Assembly: GCF_000733295.1 (NCBI RefSeq) | Contig: NZ_JPMI01000046.1 | Coordinates: 1-64,000, forward strand | DNA: 64,000 nucleotides | Direction of reading: 5' to 3' | Source of the DNA: Archangium violaceum Cb vi76 | GTDB lineage: Bacteria > Myxococcota > Myxococcia > Myxococcales > Myxococcaceae | In this document: positions 44,801 to 53,037 of the stretch, piece after piece | How positions within the stretch are numbered: the first letter of the stretch is position 1 | How the letters are laid out: every line of letters begins with the position of its first letter | Notes under the pieces: generated by a model | Databases searched by the model: none | Told to the model about the DNA's origin: nothing | The model's input: only the letters and a program-made list of their open reading frames with translations | Program-made: the position numbers and the translations under genes

Positions 44801-45505
44801 GACACAGGTTTGACCGGCCAGGACCTGGGTGTCATGGGCCCGATACATGCCGGCGAGCTCCTTGGAGAAGAGGGCGAAGTCGTCCTGGCCGAGGATTTCC
44901 TCGAGCGAGTGCCCCATCAGCTCCTGCAGGTAACGGTTGGCGACGATGAAACGGCCCTCGGCGTCCTTGGCATAGATGGCGACGGGAGCATGGTCCAACA
45001 GCTCCTGGAGCTGGACCTCCTTGAGCCGCTGCGACGCATCTCGCTGGCGGGTGTACTCGTCGGCCGCATCGGCGATGCCGTGGATGATGAAGGTGGTAAG
45101 CGCCCGGAGCTCGGCCAGGGTGACGCGTGCCCCCGTCTGCTCGATCGAATCGAGAATGCACTCGTGCAGCACGCCGTATTCCCGCGCCAGCACCGCCAGG
45201 TCGAAGCCAGTGCACAGGCGCTGGCGGCCGTGCTCCCGGGCCACGTTGCGCTCCTCTGGGACGGCGGCGGCTCCGTCCTGCCCGGTCCGATGCAGCACCG
45301 TTGCCAATTCCTGGAGGTAGTCCCCCGCGTGACTCTCCAACACGCTCCGGGTACGAGGCTCCGTGACCAGTTCCTCGCGCAGCCTCTCCACCCAGTGATG
45401 GAGGATGTCGTCCCGCCGAGCCTCCAGCACGTCAGCCAGCGATGCAGGCGGTGACCCTGGAAGAGAGGAAGGCGAAGACCCTGGCCAGCGCGTCTCGAAA
45501 CTCAT
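41900..45505 (-). CDS. Multi-PAS hybrid-less sensor histidine kinase
   Basis: The product has 1201 aa. The start at 45505 is supported by GTGAGGA at ~8 bases; a GTG at 45520 would add five residues. Residues ~25-160 resemble the RsbRD sensory N-terminus. About five PAS/PAC units follow (each ending in an ITERK- or DISxR-like coil), then a GAF domain (~780-930). The HisKA domain has SHDLRTPLN (phospho-His near residue 985) and the ATPase has NLVGNALQHSP and GLGLFITQEIV. No membrane segment or receiver domain is present, so it is probably a soluble kinase with a separate response regulator. The cognate partner is not adjacent. Confidence 0.92.
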   Translation of the reverse strand: MSFETRWPGSSPSSLPGSPPASLADVLEARRDDILHHWVERLREELVTEPRTRSVLESHAGDYLQELATVLHRTGQDGAAAVPEERNVAREHGRQRLCTGFDLAVLAREYGVLHECILDSIEQTGARVTLAELRALTTFIIHGIADAADEYTRQRDASQRLKEVQLQELLDHAPVAIYAKDAEGRFIVANRYLQELMGHSLEEILGQDDFALFSKELAGMYRAHDTQVLAGQTCVFEEESFHQSLGPRMYLSTKFPLGGNGGTPTAIGGISTDITERKESEAARARLLREAEAQRERLDSILQQQLPAYILVMQGPEHLITLVNPVTRQRLGGREMLGKPMREALPEFVDQGYGELLDNVYRTGKPIADNEVPVWMYAPGGGAPEELFFNYVYAPTHGSDGQVDGVFVHAVEVTELVRERRRAEEALALLDTLLTTAPVAMSFLDRDLRYVRVNQMQADVLGLPIERILGHRLEELSPSFASQHTPHRRQVLETGQPVFGVELTGPLAAMGGEIRHWLCNHAPVRNRAGEVILVASVALDITERKRAESATEERFRLLVEGVEDYAIFMLDPKGRVTSWNPGAERIKGWKASEVLGRSLSRFYLPGDVVAGVPEQTLQLAATEGQYRAEMPLVRKDGSRFWADVLLTALRDERGNLRGFAMITRDISPRRQTEEALRATTQRLQAILETAVDGIITIDEWGRIQSINPATECIFGRSPEQLLGHDFLHLLPEPYLSGNIEPGGRKLLGSGREVMGCREDGSLFPLELSVSETRLSQGRFFTCIVRDISARKLAEEAQALFIQVGTLLSQSLDVHTTLKSLASLVVTHLADCCLVDLLGEDGKLRRLEVAARDPERQQLIRRSMPPSLQLDASALLYILEGGVPVAEPEPSPEWLDALSGNTKQHPSLLESLGLKSLILVPLMARDRKLGLISFAWSLPRSTCSTTDLEVARGVAERAAMALDNARLYQEAQEAIRVREDVVAIVSHDLRTPLNAISLSATSLLKREDADERTSKVATRIRAAADRASRMIRDLLDFNQARTRGLPVHCEPLDFHAHVLRVVREVRVAHPDRYIGFHASGEGRGQWDGDRLAQVVTNLVGNALQHSPEGSSVRVSTRSEGSSVLLEVHNENAGHSIPPEVLSHLFEPYRRGAEAGAGQGSLGLGLFITQEIVHAHDGSIHVHSTPEEGTTFTVRLPRQPVQR

Positions 45506-45674
45506 GGTGGCATTCCTCACCTGACAATGGAGACAGCGGCTCCTTCAGATTGGAGTAATGACGCATGGAAAAGGAATCCCTCCCCGCGGGAGTGGGCAGG
45601 CAGACAAGAGCATTCCCGCTCGTAGGAGCCGCCCTCTTGTGTCACACGGGGCGCGGTCGCCACTCCGCCCACGC

Positions 45675-46904
45675 ATGAGCACGAAGAACTCCGATCGTGG
45701 GGGTGCTCAGGCGCTCCCTGGTACACCGCCGCACTATCCGTTCGGGCCCGTCCGGGCCTTGGACCTCCACCCGCGGTACGCGGAGCTGTGCCGGGAGGAG
45801 CCGGTCACCCGCGTGAGGATGCCGTTCGGTGGTGAAGCGTGGCTGCTGACCGGCTACGCAGAGATCAAACAGTTCCTGGCCGACCCGAGGTTCAGCTCCC
45901 TGGAAGCCACGGAGCCGGATACCGCCCGGGTCACTCCATTGCCGCTGCGGCCGGGAAACCTGCTCACGATGGATCCACCGGAGCACTCCAGGATCCGCCG
46001 CGTCGTGGCGAAGGCCTTCTCGATGCGGCGGGTGGATCAGCTGCGCGACCGGATCCAGGATGTGGTGGACGAGCAACTCGATCTGCTCGTTGCGCGGGGA
46101 CCGCCAGCGGACCTGGTCGCCAGTCTCGCGGTCCCGATGCCGGTCGTGATGATCTCCGAGCTGTTCGGCATCCCCGAGACGGATCGGGAGCGGTTCCGCC
46201 AGTACTCCGACGTCTTCATCGCCACCACGGCCCACGACGCCGCCGAGGTCGACCGGTCCCGGACGGCGCTGGAGGAGTACTTCCAGGAGTTGCTGGAACA
46301 GCGCCGCTCATGCCCCACGGACGACCTCGTCAGCACCTTGCTGGAGGCGATGAACACCGAGCGGCTGACACTGCCCGAGGCCGCTCGAACCGGTATCGGG
46401 ATCCTCATGGCCGGCCACGAGACGTCGCTCAGCATGATCTCGAACAGCTTCTTCCTGTTGCTCTCCCACCGGGAGCTCTACGCCCGGCTGGTGGCCGAGC
46501 CCTCGCTGCTGCCGACGGCGATCGAGGAACTGCTGCGGTACATCCCGCTGCGCTCGACCGGGAGCTTCCCGCGGCGAGCGACGGAGGACGTCGAGCTGGG
46601 CGGCGTACTGATACGCAAGGGGGAGACGGTCATCTTCCAGCGCGCGTCCGCGGATCGTGACGAGCGCGTCTTCACGTGCCCCGAGAAGATCGACCTCGCC
46701 CGCCGACCCAACCCGCACCTCGGTTTCGGCCACGGGGCGCATTACTGCCTCGGGGCATCGCTGGCCAGGGTCGAGTTGAGCCTCGCGCTCGAGGGCCTGC
46801 TCCGGAGGTTTCCGGACCTGCGGCTCGCGGTCCCTGTCGACGAGGTGCCGTGGAAGCCTGGACTGATCGCCCGTTGCCCCGCCCGCCTTCCGGTGACGTG
46901 GTGA
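45675..46904 (+). CDS. Cytochrome P450
   Basis: The product has 409 aa, the normal length for a bacterial P450. It holds the C-helix PPEHSRIRR, the I-helix AGHETSLS, the ExxR region (EELLRY) and the heme-binding GFGHGAHYCLGASLARVE with Cys358. Class I soluble enzyme, needing ferredoxin and reductase that are not encoded nearby. The closest types are the CYP107/macrolide-like P450s of secondary metabolism, but no biosynthetic cluster flanks it. Upstream in-frame starts exist at 45558; ATG 45675 gives the usual N-terminus. Confidence 0.92.
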   Translation: MSTKNSDRGGAQALPGTPPHYPFGPVRALDLHPRYAELCREEPVTRVRMPFGGEAWLLTGYAEIKQFLADPRFSSLEATEPDTARVTPLPLRPGNLLTMDPPEHSRIRRVVAKAFSMRRVDQLRDRIQDVVDEQLDLLVARGPPADLVASLAVPMPVVMISELFGIPETDRERFRQYSDVFIATTAHDAAEVDRSRTALEEYFQELLEQRRSCPTDDLVSTLLEAMNTERLTLPEAARTGIGILMAGHETSLSMISNSFFLLLSHRELYARLVAEPSLLPTAIEELLRYIPLRSTGSFPRRATEDVELGGVLIRKGETVIFQRASADRDERVFTCPEKIDLARRPNPHLGFGHGAHYCLGASLARVELSLALEGLLRRFPDLRLAVPVDEVPWKPGLIARCPARLPVTW

Positions 46905-46928
46905 GCGGCAGCAGCCCTGCCCCTCCGC

Positions 46929-47725
46929 GTGCTGGCAGCGGCGGGAATCGAACCCGTGAACAAGGCGATAGAAAACCCTAAGCAGGACGCGCTGTTACCC
47001 ACTATCGCCTTGATTCTCCTCAGGTTCGTCATCCCTCCCCGTCCCACCCCGTGCCCCGTCGCCTCCGCAGGTGCGGCAGTGGGCGTCGGACTCTGTGTCT
47101 TGGCGGCGCCGGAGATCATCGTGGGAGCAGTAATCGTCGCGGGCGTGGTGGTGGTGGGATTCGCCATCAAAGAGGCCCTGGATGCGTATGCGCTGGATAT
47201 GGGCCCCCCCGAGGTAAGGCCCATGCCTGAAACGCGGCCCGTGCCTGAAACAGCGCCCGCCCCGCAGAAACCCTCGCCGGAAAAAGGCCCAAGCCGGAGC
47301 CCAAAGGGCCGGACTTCCCTCCCGTGGGGCCAACCGACATCTCTGAACGAGAGCGCCGTCGCAGGTGCGAGCCCATCCCGGAACCGCACGCGGGCGAGGA
47401 TGACGCGCATAACAGGTGCGCCGATCAGTTTCCGCCCAACCGTTATCCCGGAATGGATGTGCTCGTGGGCGGTGTGAGCTTCGATGCACTGCAAGTCGGC
47501 GTGCGTGTGCTGTGGGAAATCAAGACCCATCGATTTGACGCATACCCTGATTTTGTTCAAGACAATGAAATCAAGAAGGAAATGATTCAAATAGAGAAGC
47601 AACGAGAAGCTGCGGCGGCATGTGGATATGGTTATGTCGTTGGGGTGAGCACCCAAGCACACAAAGACGCGCTGCTGCGAGAGGACCGAACCCTCAATAT
47701 CGTCGTCACGGGGTGCAAACGATGA
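46929..47725 (+). pseudogene. Frameshifted DUF6310-like toxin (PD-(D/E)xK nuclease-like)
   Basis: The first frame (46929-~47290) encodes a hydrophobic helical segment (GAAVGVGLCVLAAPEIIVGA, FAIKEALDAYAL) typical of DUF6310 proteins. The second frame (~47285-47725) gives the conserved C-terminal domain: CEPIPEPH, GGVSFDALQ, LWEIKTHRFDAYP and GYGYVVGVSTQAHKDALL. FDALQ...WEIK fits the D...ExK metal site of restriction-endonuclease-fold toxins. The switch lies at GGAAAAAGG (~47280), a run of five A, consistent with a one-base indel. The N-terminus is replaced by the tRNA-like fragment. The stop overlaps the partner gene (ATGA). Confidence 0.75.
46933..46957 (-). other. tRNA/tmRNA 3'-end-like fragment (possible attachment-site scar)
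   Basis: On the minus strand ACGGG-TTCGATT-CCCGC forms a T-arm with the standard loop, followed by CGCTGCC and A, as in the 3' acceptor side of a tRNA or tmRNA. The run is also close to the family-conserved 3' end of ssrA (TTCGATTCCCGCCGC). The remaining tRNA body is missing. Genomic islands commonly integrate here. Confidence 0.5.
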
Positions 47726-48480
47726 CTACGCGAAAAAGACTCGGAATCGTCGTCTACGCGCCTGCGCTTGTGGGCAACGACCGCCGCGCGCTCGATAGCG
47801 TCCATGGAATGGAAAGGGCGCTCCCCGGCTTGCGCCTGGAGTGGAGAGTTACCGAGAGGCGACGGCTTGCCGCGTTGCCGCAGCGCGACGCGTGGCTCGT
47901 AGAAGGGATTGGGGACGGGGGATTCCCTCTCGTGTGCAATGGGGACGAGAGTTACCCCGTGACGGTTTGGGGAAGGGGAAGATCGGGACTCTTCAGCCCA
48001 GGCGGTCAGGCCCAGGTTGAAGTGCACGCAAAGCTGCCACTGGATAAGCCCGTGATCGCGGCAGCGGCGGCTGTGCTTGAGGGCGTGGCGGAGGGGGCGC
48101 GTGCGTTGTGGGGGGAGGCGACGCCAGACGACGCTGCGGTGGACATCGCGTATCAGACAGCACCCACGCCGCAAGGGCCACCGTCCCCACGCCGGGGGTT
48201 GCCCGCCCTGAAGCTCTTCGAGCACATCCGCTCGCCAGAGATTCCCTATTACCTCGGGTGGCTGAACTACTGGTCGCCCGCGGCCGCAGAAGCCATCGGG
48301 TTCCCGGACCCGGCCCGCGACGCGGAGCTGCTGTCACGCTCACGGCGTACCGCGACGGGTGGGTGGGTCGTGCAGCTCACCGATGCGCCGCTCGACCTGG
48401 ACAACCCCGCTCACCTGGACGCGCTCAAACGTGCCTACGAGCGCTTCCCGGAGATCGGCGGGCGCGCAGCCCCTTCTTGA
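47722..48480 (+). CDS. DUF5953 family protein, probable immunity partner
   Basis: The product has 252 aa, intact, starting inside the stop of the DUF6310 gene. LGIVVYAPAL, SVHGMERALPGLRLEWRV, DAWLVEGIGDGGFPL, CNGDESYPVTV and GWLNYWSPAAAEAIGFPDPARD are strongly conserved-looking family segments. In myxobacteria DUF6310 and DUF5953 occur as neighbours in many copies, so an effector/immunity relation is likely. The toxin is broken while this gene is open, a common end state because the immunity protein can still protect against intact kin copies (inference). Confidence 0.8.
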   Translation: MTTRKRLGIVVYAPALVGNDRRALDSVHGMERALPGLRLEWRVTERRRLAALPQRDAWLVEGIGDGGFPLVCNGDESYPVTVWGRGRSGLFSPGGQAQVEVHAKLPLDKPVIAAAAAVLEGVAEGARALWGEATPDDAAVDIAYQTAPTPQGPPSPRRGLPALKLFEHIRSPEIPYYLGWLNYWSPAAAEAIGFPDPARDAELLSRSRRTATGGWVVQLTDAPLDLDNPAHLDALKRAYERFPEIGGRAAPS

Positions 48481-48542
48481 GCACGTCGGGCGGGCGCGGC
48501 TGCCGGAACACCTCCACCCGGCGCGTCCCTCTTGACGTATGA

Positions 48543-48857
48543 CCCACAAGCCAAAAGCTCGCGCTCGCCGGTGCCGCGCCATCCGCGAAGCGCACCGTCA
48601 CCTTTAAAATCAATAGGTTCGATGTTGGGAGTGCCATTGACCATGGCCAGAGATATGATGACGTCGCGTATTGGCGGATTCGCGGGAGAGAGCAGCAGTT
48701 GATTGATTCCCTGGGAGGCGCTCGCTCCGACACTGGAGAGCCCTATCGCACCGAGAATGCCGTACGCGGCGTGGCGAAGGACAATCCGCGAGGCCGACAG
48801 TTTCACGAAGCGACCACGGCGTTGTGGGGCCTACTTCACCCATACACGGGAGATTAG
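48543..48857 (+). pseudogene. Orphan C-terminal toxin domain (Rhs/polymorphic-toxin tip)
   Basis: An open frame of 105 codons after a stop at 48540, with no ATG start, ends three bases before the Imm26 gene. Its last 80 residues read YWRIRGREQQLIDSLGGARS, NAVRGVAKDNPRGRQFHEA and LWGLLHPYTGD, in the style of Rhs/polymorphic toxin tips that follow a shared carrier domain. The carrier is absent, so this is a displaced toxin tip. The close coupling to the immunity gene shows that the pair was copied or left together. Confidence 0.65.
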
Positions 48858-48860
48858 CAG

Positions 48861-49316
48861 ATGCCGCGCCTCTACAAGCCCGGGTCGTTCTTGAGAATCC
48901 CTCTCGCAGACGGCTCCTTTGGCTACGGCCGGGTGCTGAACATGCCGCATGATGCCTATTACGATTATAGGACCGACACTCCAGATTCAGACTTGGAGCG
49001 GATTGCGTCCATGCCCATCCTCTTCAAGATGGCTGTCCGCCATATGGACGAGAGGGGGTGGGAAGTCATCGGGTGGAGGAAGCTGGAAGAGCAGTTTTCT
49101 CAACCCATCGTTCAGTTCATGCAGGACCGGGGGAACATCCGCGACTGCTTGATCTTCGACACCGCCGGCAATGAGAGACGTGCAGAACCGCAAGAGTGCA
49201 TCGGGCTCGAGCGCGCCTCTGTTTGGGAAGAGGTGGGGGTGGAGGAACGCCTTCTCGACACCTTCATGGGACGGCCCAACGCCACGGCAGAGCGGCACAA
49301 AGTCCGCCTGGAGTAG
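48861..49316 (+). CDS. Immunity protein 26 (Imm26) family
   Basis: The product has 151 aa. The opening PGSFLRIPLADGSFGYGRVL matches the Imm26 core (beta-strand pattern GxFLxIPLxDGxxxYGRVL), and later segments EERLLDTFMGRPN end the domain. The ribosome-binding site GGGAG lies inside the end of the toxin remnant, so the gene was translationally coupled to it. The codon use and lower GC of 48600-49150 differ from the neighbours and suggest recent transfer. It would bind the matching toxin in the cytosol. Confidence 0.8.
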   Translation: MPRLYKPGSFLRIPLADGSFGYGRVLNMPHDAYYDYRTDTPDSDLERIASMPILFKMAVRHMDERGWEVIGWRKLEEQFSQPIVQFMQDRGNIRDCLIFDTAGNERRAEPQECIGLERASVWEEVGVEERLLDTFMGRPNATAERHKVRLE

Positions 49317-49326
49317 GGAGGCCTCG

Positions 49327-50070
49327 TCATTGAAGAAGCGTGGAAGGCCGCAGCCGCACCTCGCCCCGGTAGGGCTCTCGCGGTGGGTAGAGCAACGTCT
49401 CGCGCAACGTGCCCTCCTCGTGCCGCAGCTCGACCAGCGGGTGGCGCACGGGCTCCAGGCTCTGGTCCGGATGCAACAGGGCCCCTCCCCCCGCCGGAAT
49501 GCCAATCCCTCGAGCCCCCGGGCCGGCCTCCTTCATGGCCCGCTTCAACCCCGCCCACTCCGGCTGCTCGTGCGCTCCCACGATGAAGGGGGCCAGTCCG
49601 AGCACCGGGAACAACTCCGGCCCACCAGGCCCGGCCTCACTCCACGCCCGCTCTCCCAGCTGCATCGCCCCCGCGGAGATGCCCATGAGCACCGCGCCGT
49701 CCAGGTAGCGCTGCCGGAGCACGGGCTCCCATCCGTTCTTCCGGAAGCTCTCCCAGCCCAGCAGCGGATCTCCTCCCGCCAGCAGGATGACGTGCGCCCC
49801 CGCGAGCCACTCGCGGTCCTCGTCCGTGGGCCGCGAGGGAATCATCCGGCAGTGGGTGATGCCCGCCAGCTCCATCGCCGCGGTGAAGAGCTCGAAGAAG
49901 GCGGGCACGTCCCCGTTGGATGCGCCCAGGTAGGCCGCCTGGATGGGCGGCACCGCGAGGCCGGCCCCCGTCAGCACGCGAAGACAGTCCAGGAACGGCT
50001 TGTCCCCCACGCGCCAGAACAACAGCGAGCTGTCCGCGAGCAGGAACAGCGGCTTGAGCGGTGACTTCAT
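49327..50070 (-). CDS. S51-like peptidase / class I glutamine amidotransferase-like protein
   Basis: The product has 247 aa. ILLAGGDPLLGWESF, GAVLMGISAGAMQLG (Ser nucleophile elbow) and a C-terminal GIGIPAGGGALL fit the S51 dipeptidase E / cyanophycinase-type fold. Cytosolic. It overlaps the methyltransferase gene upstream by four bases, so the two are cotranscribed. Whether it is a dipeptidase or a related esterase cannot be told. Confidence 0.8.
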   Translation of the reverse strand: MKSPLKPLFLLADSSLLFWRVGDKPFLDCLRVLTGAGLAVPPIQAAYLGASNGDVPAFFELFTAAMELAGITHCRMIPSRPTDEDREWLAGAHVILLAGGDPLLGWESFRKNGWEPVLRQRYLDGAVLMGISAGAMQLGERAWSEAGPGGPELFPVLGLAPFIVGAHEQPEWAGLKRAMKEAGPGARGIGIPAGGGALLHPDQSLEPVRHPLVELRHEEGTLRETLLYPPREPYRGEVRLRPSTLLQ

Positions 50071-50861
50071 GCGGAACTCTTCGCGGGTTGCAGGACGAAG
50101 ATGCTGTCGAGCCGCATCTCCCCCCGCTTGCGCGGCGTCTCCACCTGGTAGTCGAAGTCGAAGACCTCCACCACCCGCAGTCCCGCCCGGCGGAACAGGC
50201 GCCGCGCCTGCGTCAGGTCGTACGTGCGGAAGTACCAGTGCGTCTCGATGAGCAGGTCATTCCCCGGCCCCGTGATTCTCAGCCGGTTGCGCATCTCCGA
50301 GCGTCTCAGGCGGCGCTCCGGCAACCCCTCGTGGGTGTTGCACACCACCGTGTCCTTCCCGAGCCGCTCCACCCAACGCTCATGCTCCGGCTTGCGCCGC
50401 GGGTAATGCGTGAGGTGGAAGCCGAGCACGTACAGGCCCTCGGGTTTCAGCAGCCGCCGTGTCCCCTCCAGGTGCGCGAGCGCCGCCGCCTCGCTGTCGA
50501 GGTAGCGGAACGTGGACACCAGGTTGAACGCCAGGTCCACCTGCCCCTCCAGCTCCGGCCGGTGGAACGTCTCCATGCGCGAGGCGTAGAGGCGCACCCG
50601 CCGGCGCTGCGCCGGAGTGAGGCGCTGGCGCGCGTGGGCCAGCATCTTCTCGGAGATGTCGTAGCCCACCACCTGGCAGCCCCGGCGCGCGGCCTCGGCC
50701 ACCAGCCGGCCCGCTCCGCACGCGGGCTCCAGCAGCCGCTTGCCTCCCGTTCCGTAGCGGCGGCCCACTTCCAGCAGGAAATCCATCTCCCGCTCGGTGT
50801 CCGTGCCGAAGATGGCTTCGTAATACTCGGGATGATCGTACCAGTCGGAGAGTCGTTCCAT
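50067..50861 (-). CDS. Class I SAM-dependent methyltransferase
   Basis: The product has 264 aa from ATG 50861 (MERLSDWYDHPEYYEAIFG), which places the conserved start at the usual distance from motif I, LLEPACGAGRLVAEA. Motif II is QVVGYDISEKML and the post-motif region FNLVSTFRYL. The C-terminus carries a beta-hairpin with ETHWYFRTYD. Such SAM enzymes with a WYDxPxYYE start act on small molecules. It precedes the S51-like gene in a two-gene operon. A longer start at 50921 is possible. Confidence 0.85.
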   Translation of the reverse strand: MERLSDWYDHPEYYEAIFGTDTEREMDFLLEVGRRYGTGGKRLLEPACGAGRLVAEAARRGCQVVGYDISEKMLAHARQRLTPAQRRRVRLYASRMETFHRPELEGQVDLAFNLVSTFRYLDSEAAALAHLEGTRRLLKPEGLYVLGFHLTHYPRRKPEHERWVERLGKDTVVCNTHEGLPERRLRRSEMRNRLRITGPGNDLLIETHWYFRTYDLTQARRLFRRAGLRVVEVFDFDYQVETPRKRGEMRLDSIFVLQPAKSSA

Positions 50862-51049
50862 GGGGCGGGAATGCCGCGCTGGCGGCGCCGCGCATCCTCT
50901 GCGCCCCGGGCCGAAAAGCAAGCATGGCCGCGCGCCTTGCTGCCAACCCTAGCGTCCACTATGTGGACGGCCCACAAGGGCCTCACGGCACATGTTCCAT
51001 GAAGGCAGTGGAGTCGCGGGCCCACGGGTCCGCTCGCGTGGAGACAGCC

Positions 51050-51535
51050 ATGATGGCCCAACCCATCCGCCGCATCCTGGTGGCCACCGACTTCTCGGAA
51101 TATTCGCGGCGCGCCATGCAGTACGCCCTCTCGCTCGGTGAACGGATGGGCGCCTCCATCGATCTGCTTCACGTCTGGGAGCCGCCCCCGACCCTGGAAG
51201 CGGAGAGCCTGATGCTGGGGGCCGGAGCTCCGGGAGCTCCGCTGGAGCCGAGCGGCCTCGCCCACGCGGGCCGGCTGCTACACGCCTGGGCCGAGCGCTA
51301 CCACGCCAGCGCCGTCCCCCTGCGGCTCCAGTTGGAGCGGGGGTCCGCCGCCGACACCATCCTCCGCCTCGCGAACACCGGGTATGACCTGGTGGTGATG
51401 GGGACCCATGGGCGCACCGGACTCGCCCGGCTCTTCATGGGCAGTGTCGCGCAGAAGGTCGTGGCCCGGGCCACCTGCCCCGTGCTGACGGTGCACGGAA
51501 TGGAAGAAGAGCAGGAGGCCCTACCGGTGGGGTGA
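51050..51535 (+). CDS. Universal stress protein (UspA family)
   Basis: The product has 161 aa; ATG 51050 has GGAGAC at the right distance. IRRILVATDFSEYSRRAM is the first strand and turn, and MGTHGRTGLARLFMGSVAQK the G-x2-G-x9-G(S/T) nucleotide-binding signature, so it probably binds ATP. It is a single Usp domain, cytosolic. A CBS-pair gene lies convergent 12 bases away; both protein types sense adenylates. Confidence 0.9.
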   Translation: MMAQPIRRILVATDFSEYSRRAMQYALSLGERMGASIDLLHVWEPPPTLEAESLMLGAGAPGAPLEPSGLAHAGRLLHAWAERYHASAVPLRLQLERGSAADTILRLANTGYDLVVMGTHGRTGLARLFMGSVAQKVVARATCPVLTVHGMEEEQEALPVG

Positions 51536-51547
51536 GGCGCGCTCGTC

Positions 51548-51955
51548 TCAGTGCCGCTCGTCCTTGTCCAGCAGGCGGCCCGCGAGCCGGATGAGATCCG
51601 TCTCCGTGAGGATGCCCACCAGCCGGTCCCCGTCCTCCACCACCGGCACGCAGCCGAACTTGCGGTCGAGCAGCTTGTGGATCGCCTCGCGCACCGAGCT
51701 CCGGGGCCTCAACGTCTCCGGCGCGCGCGTCATGATGTCCCGCACCTGCAGCGGCGGCGAGCCCGGGCTCCGCTCGTGGCGCGCCAGGGCCCGGATGAGG
51801 TCCCGATGGCTCACCAGCCCGACGAGCTTCCCGTCCTTCACCACGGGCAGATGGCGGATGTCGTACTCGGCCAGCAGGTCATCCCCCCGGACGATGTCAT
51901 CGTCCTCCTTCAGGGTGACCAGCTCCCGGGTCATCAGTTCATCAACGGTGAGCAT
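51548..51955 (-). CDS. Two-CBS-domain protein
   Basis: The product has 135 aa, starting MLTVDELMTRELVTLKEDD. Two CBS units are seen: RHLPVVKDGKLVGLVSHRDL (first) and GCVPVVEDGDRLVGILTETD (second), each with the hydrophobic-x-x-D-x-x end. It should form a Bateman module binding AMP/ATP/SAM-type ligands. No effector domain is attached, so it is a stand-alone sensor or an inhibitor of a partner enzyme. A longer in-frame start at 52090 is unlikely. Confidence 0.88.
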   Translation of the reverse strand: MLTVDELMTRELVTLKEDDDIVRGDDLLAEYDIRHLPVVKDGKLVGLVSHRDLIRALARHERSPGSPPLQVRDIMTRAPETLRPRSSVREAIHKLLDRKFGCVPVVEDGDRLVGILTETDLIRLAGRLLDKDERH

Positions 51956-52102
51956 GGGGGTCCTCGCGGTCGCTCCGGGTCCACGACTCAGGGTGGGACT
52001 TCGGAAGGCCCCGTGCAGCCAGCGCATCCGCGGCCGGGCCAGGAGTGCGTCCGCTGGCTGCCCACCTGGCGGCCAGCCCACTCGCCCCACGCCCGGAGGG
52101 GC

Positions 52103-52858
52103 TCAGTGTCCGGGGTGCTCCGCCATCTGCGAGAGCGCCAGCATCAGCAGCAGACCCGCCGCCAGCGCCAGCAGATTGCGCCCCCGGTTCTCCTTGCCGT
52201 GCCGGTTCACGTGCGGCAGCAGATCCGACACCGCCACGTAGAGGAACGTGCCCGCCGAGAAGGCCAGCGCCCGGGGCGCCAGGGACTCGAAGCGCAGCAC
52301 CGCGTCGAAGGCGAAGTACAGCACCGCCCCCACCGGCACCATCAGCCCGTACAGCACCGCGAAGCCCAGGATGCGTCCCGAGCTCTTCCCCTCGGCCTTG
52401 AGGATGGACGCCAGCGACAGCGACGACGGTATCTTGTGCGAGGTGATGGCCAGCAGCGCCATCACCCCCACGCCTTCCTTCACCGCCGAGCCCAGCGCGA
52501 TGCCGTCGAACAGCGTGTGCGCCGACAGCCCCAGGAACGCCGTCAGCCCCAGCGTGTTCCCGTGCATGTGCTCCTCGCACTCCGGCGGCTCCTCGCACGC
52601 GTGCGTCAGCACGTACCGCTCGAGCACCAGCAGGAACACGAAGCCCGCGGGCACCAGCGCGAACGCCCAGAACCCGCCCCCGTGGTACGCCTCCGGCAAC
52701 ATGTGGAAGAAGGCCGCCCCGAACATCACCCCCGCCGCGAACGCCAGGAACGTCACCAGCCGCGTCGGCTTCCGGGTGAACACCACCGCCAGCGCGCCCG
52801 CGATGGCGCCCAGCAGGATGATCAACGAATAGGTGGAGAGGGCTACCGCGAGATGCAT
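52103..52858 (-). CDS. ZIP-family metal transporter
   Basis: The product has 251 aa with about eight hydrophobic helices. The first metal site is in [12 protein letters not shown]. The loop between helices 3 and 4 has His/Cys/Glu ([16 protein letters not shown]), and the transport helices read [10 protein letters not shown] and [12 protein letters not shown], the conserved His-x-x-x-Asp and His-x-x-x-Pro motifs of ZIP proteins. It should move zinc, iron or another divalent ion into the cytosol. Short for the family but complete. Confidence 0.9.
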   Translation of the reverse strand: MHLAVALSTYSLIILLGAIAGALAVVFTRKPTRLVTFLAFAAGVMFGAAFFHMLPEAYHGGGFWAFALVPAGFVFLLVLERYVLTHACEEPPECEEHMHGNTLGLTAFLGLSAHTLFDGIALGSAVKEGVGVMALLAITSHKIPSSLSLASILKAEGKSSGRILGFAVLYGLMVPVGAVLYFAFDAVLRFESLAPRALAFSAGTFLYVAVSDLLPHVNRHGKENRGRNLLALAAGLLLMLALSQMAEHPGH

Positions 52859-52904
52859 GGGGGGCCCGACACCTAGCACAGATTGGTGTCCGGAATGCCA
52901 GCCG

Positions 52905-52940
52905 CCCCTCACCCCAGCCCTCTCCCAGAGGGAGAGGGGG
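52905..52940. repeat. Interspersed hairpin repeat, copy 1
   Basis: Contains the perfect inverted repeat CCCTCTCCC / GGGAGAGGG with an AGA loop (52918-52938), preceded by CCCCTCACCCCAG. The same module recurs at 55909. It lies between the ZIP start and the SigX5-like start and could terminate or stabilise transcripts. Confidence 0.75.
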
Positions 52941-53037
52941 CATACGCGGAGTCGAATCCGAGGGCCCGGGACTCCCTCCGGGAAGTCTCGAAGAGTGGAC
53001 CTTGCACGCAGAGGGTGGAGTGGTAGATGCCAGGGAC

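Noticed and set aside
43025-45454. 809-codon plus-strand frame opposite the sensor kinase
   Set aside because: Antisense shadow without domain. The minus strand holds clear PAS and HisKA motifs.
47270-47330. Programmed -1 frameshift in the DUF6310 gene
   Set aside because: The site GGAAAAAGG has only five A and does not fit the usual A-AAA-AAG slippery heptamer, and no stimulatory hairpin is evident. A simple indel is more likely.
48435-48806. 123-codon minus-strand frame beginning with a hydrophobic stretch
   Set aside because: It overlaps both the DUF5953 gene end and the toxin tip antisense. The plus-strand reading matches toxin-tip motifs and couples to Imm26.
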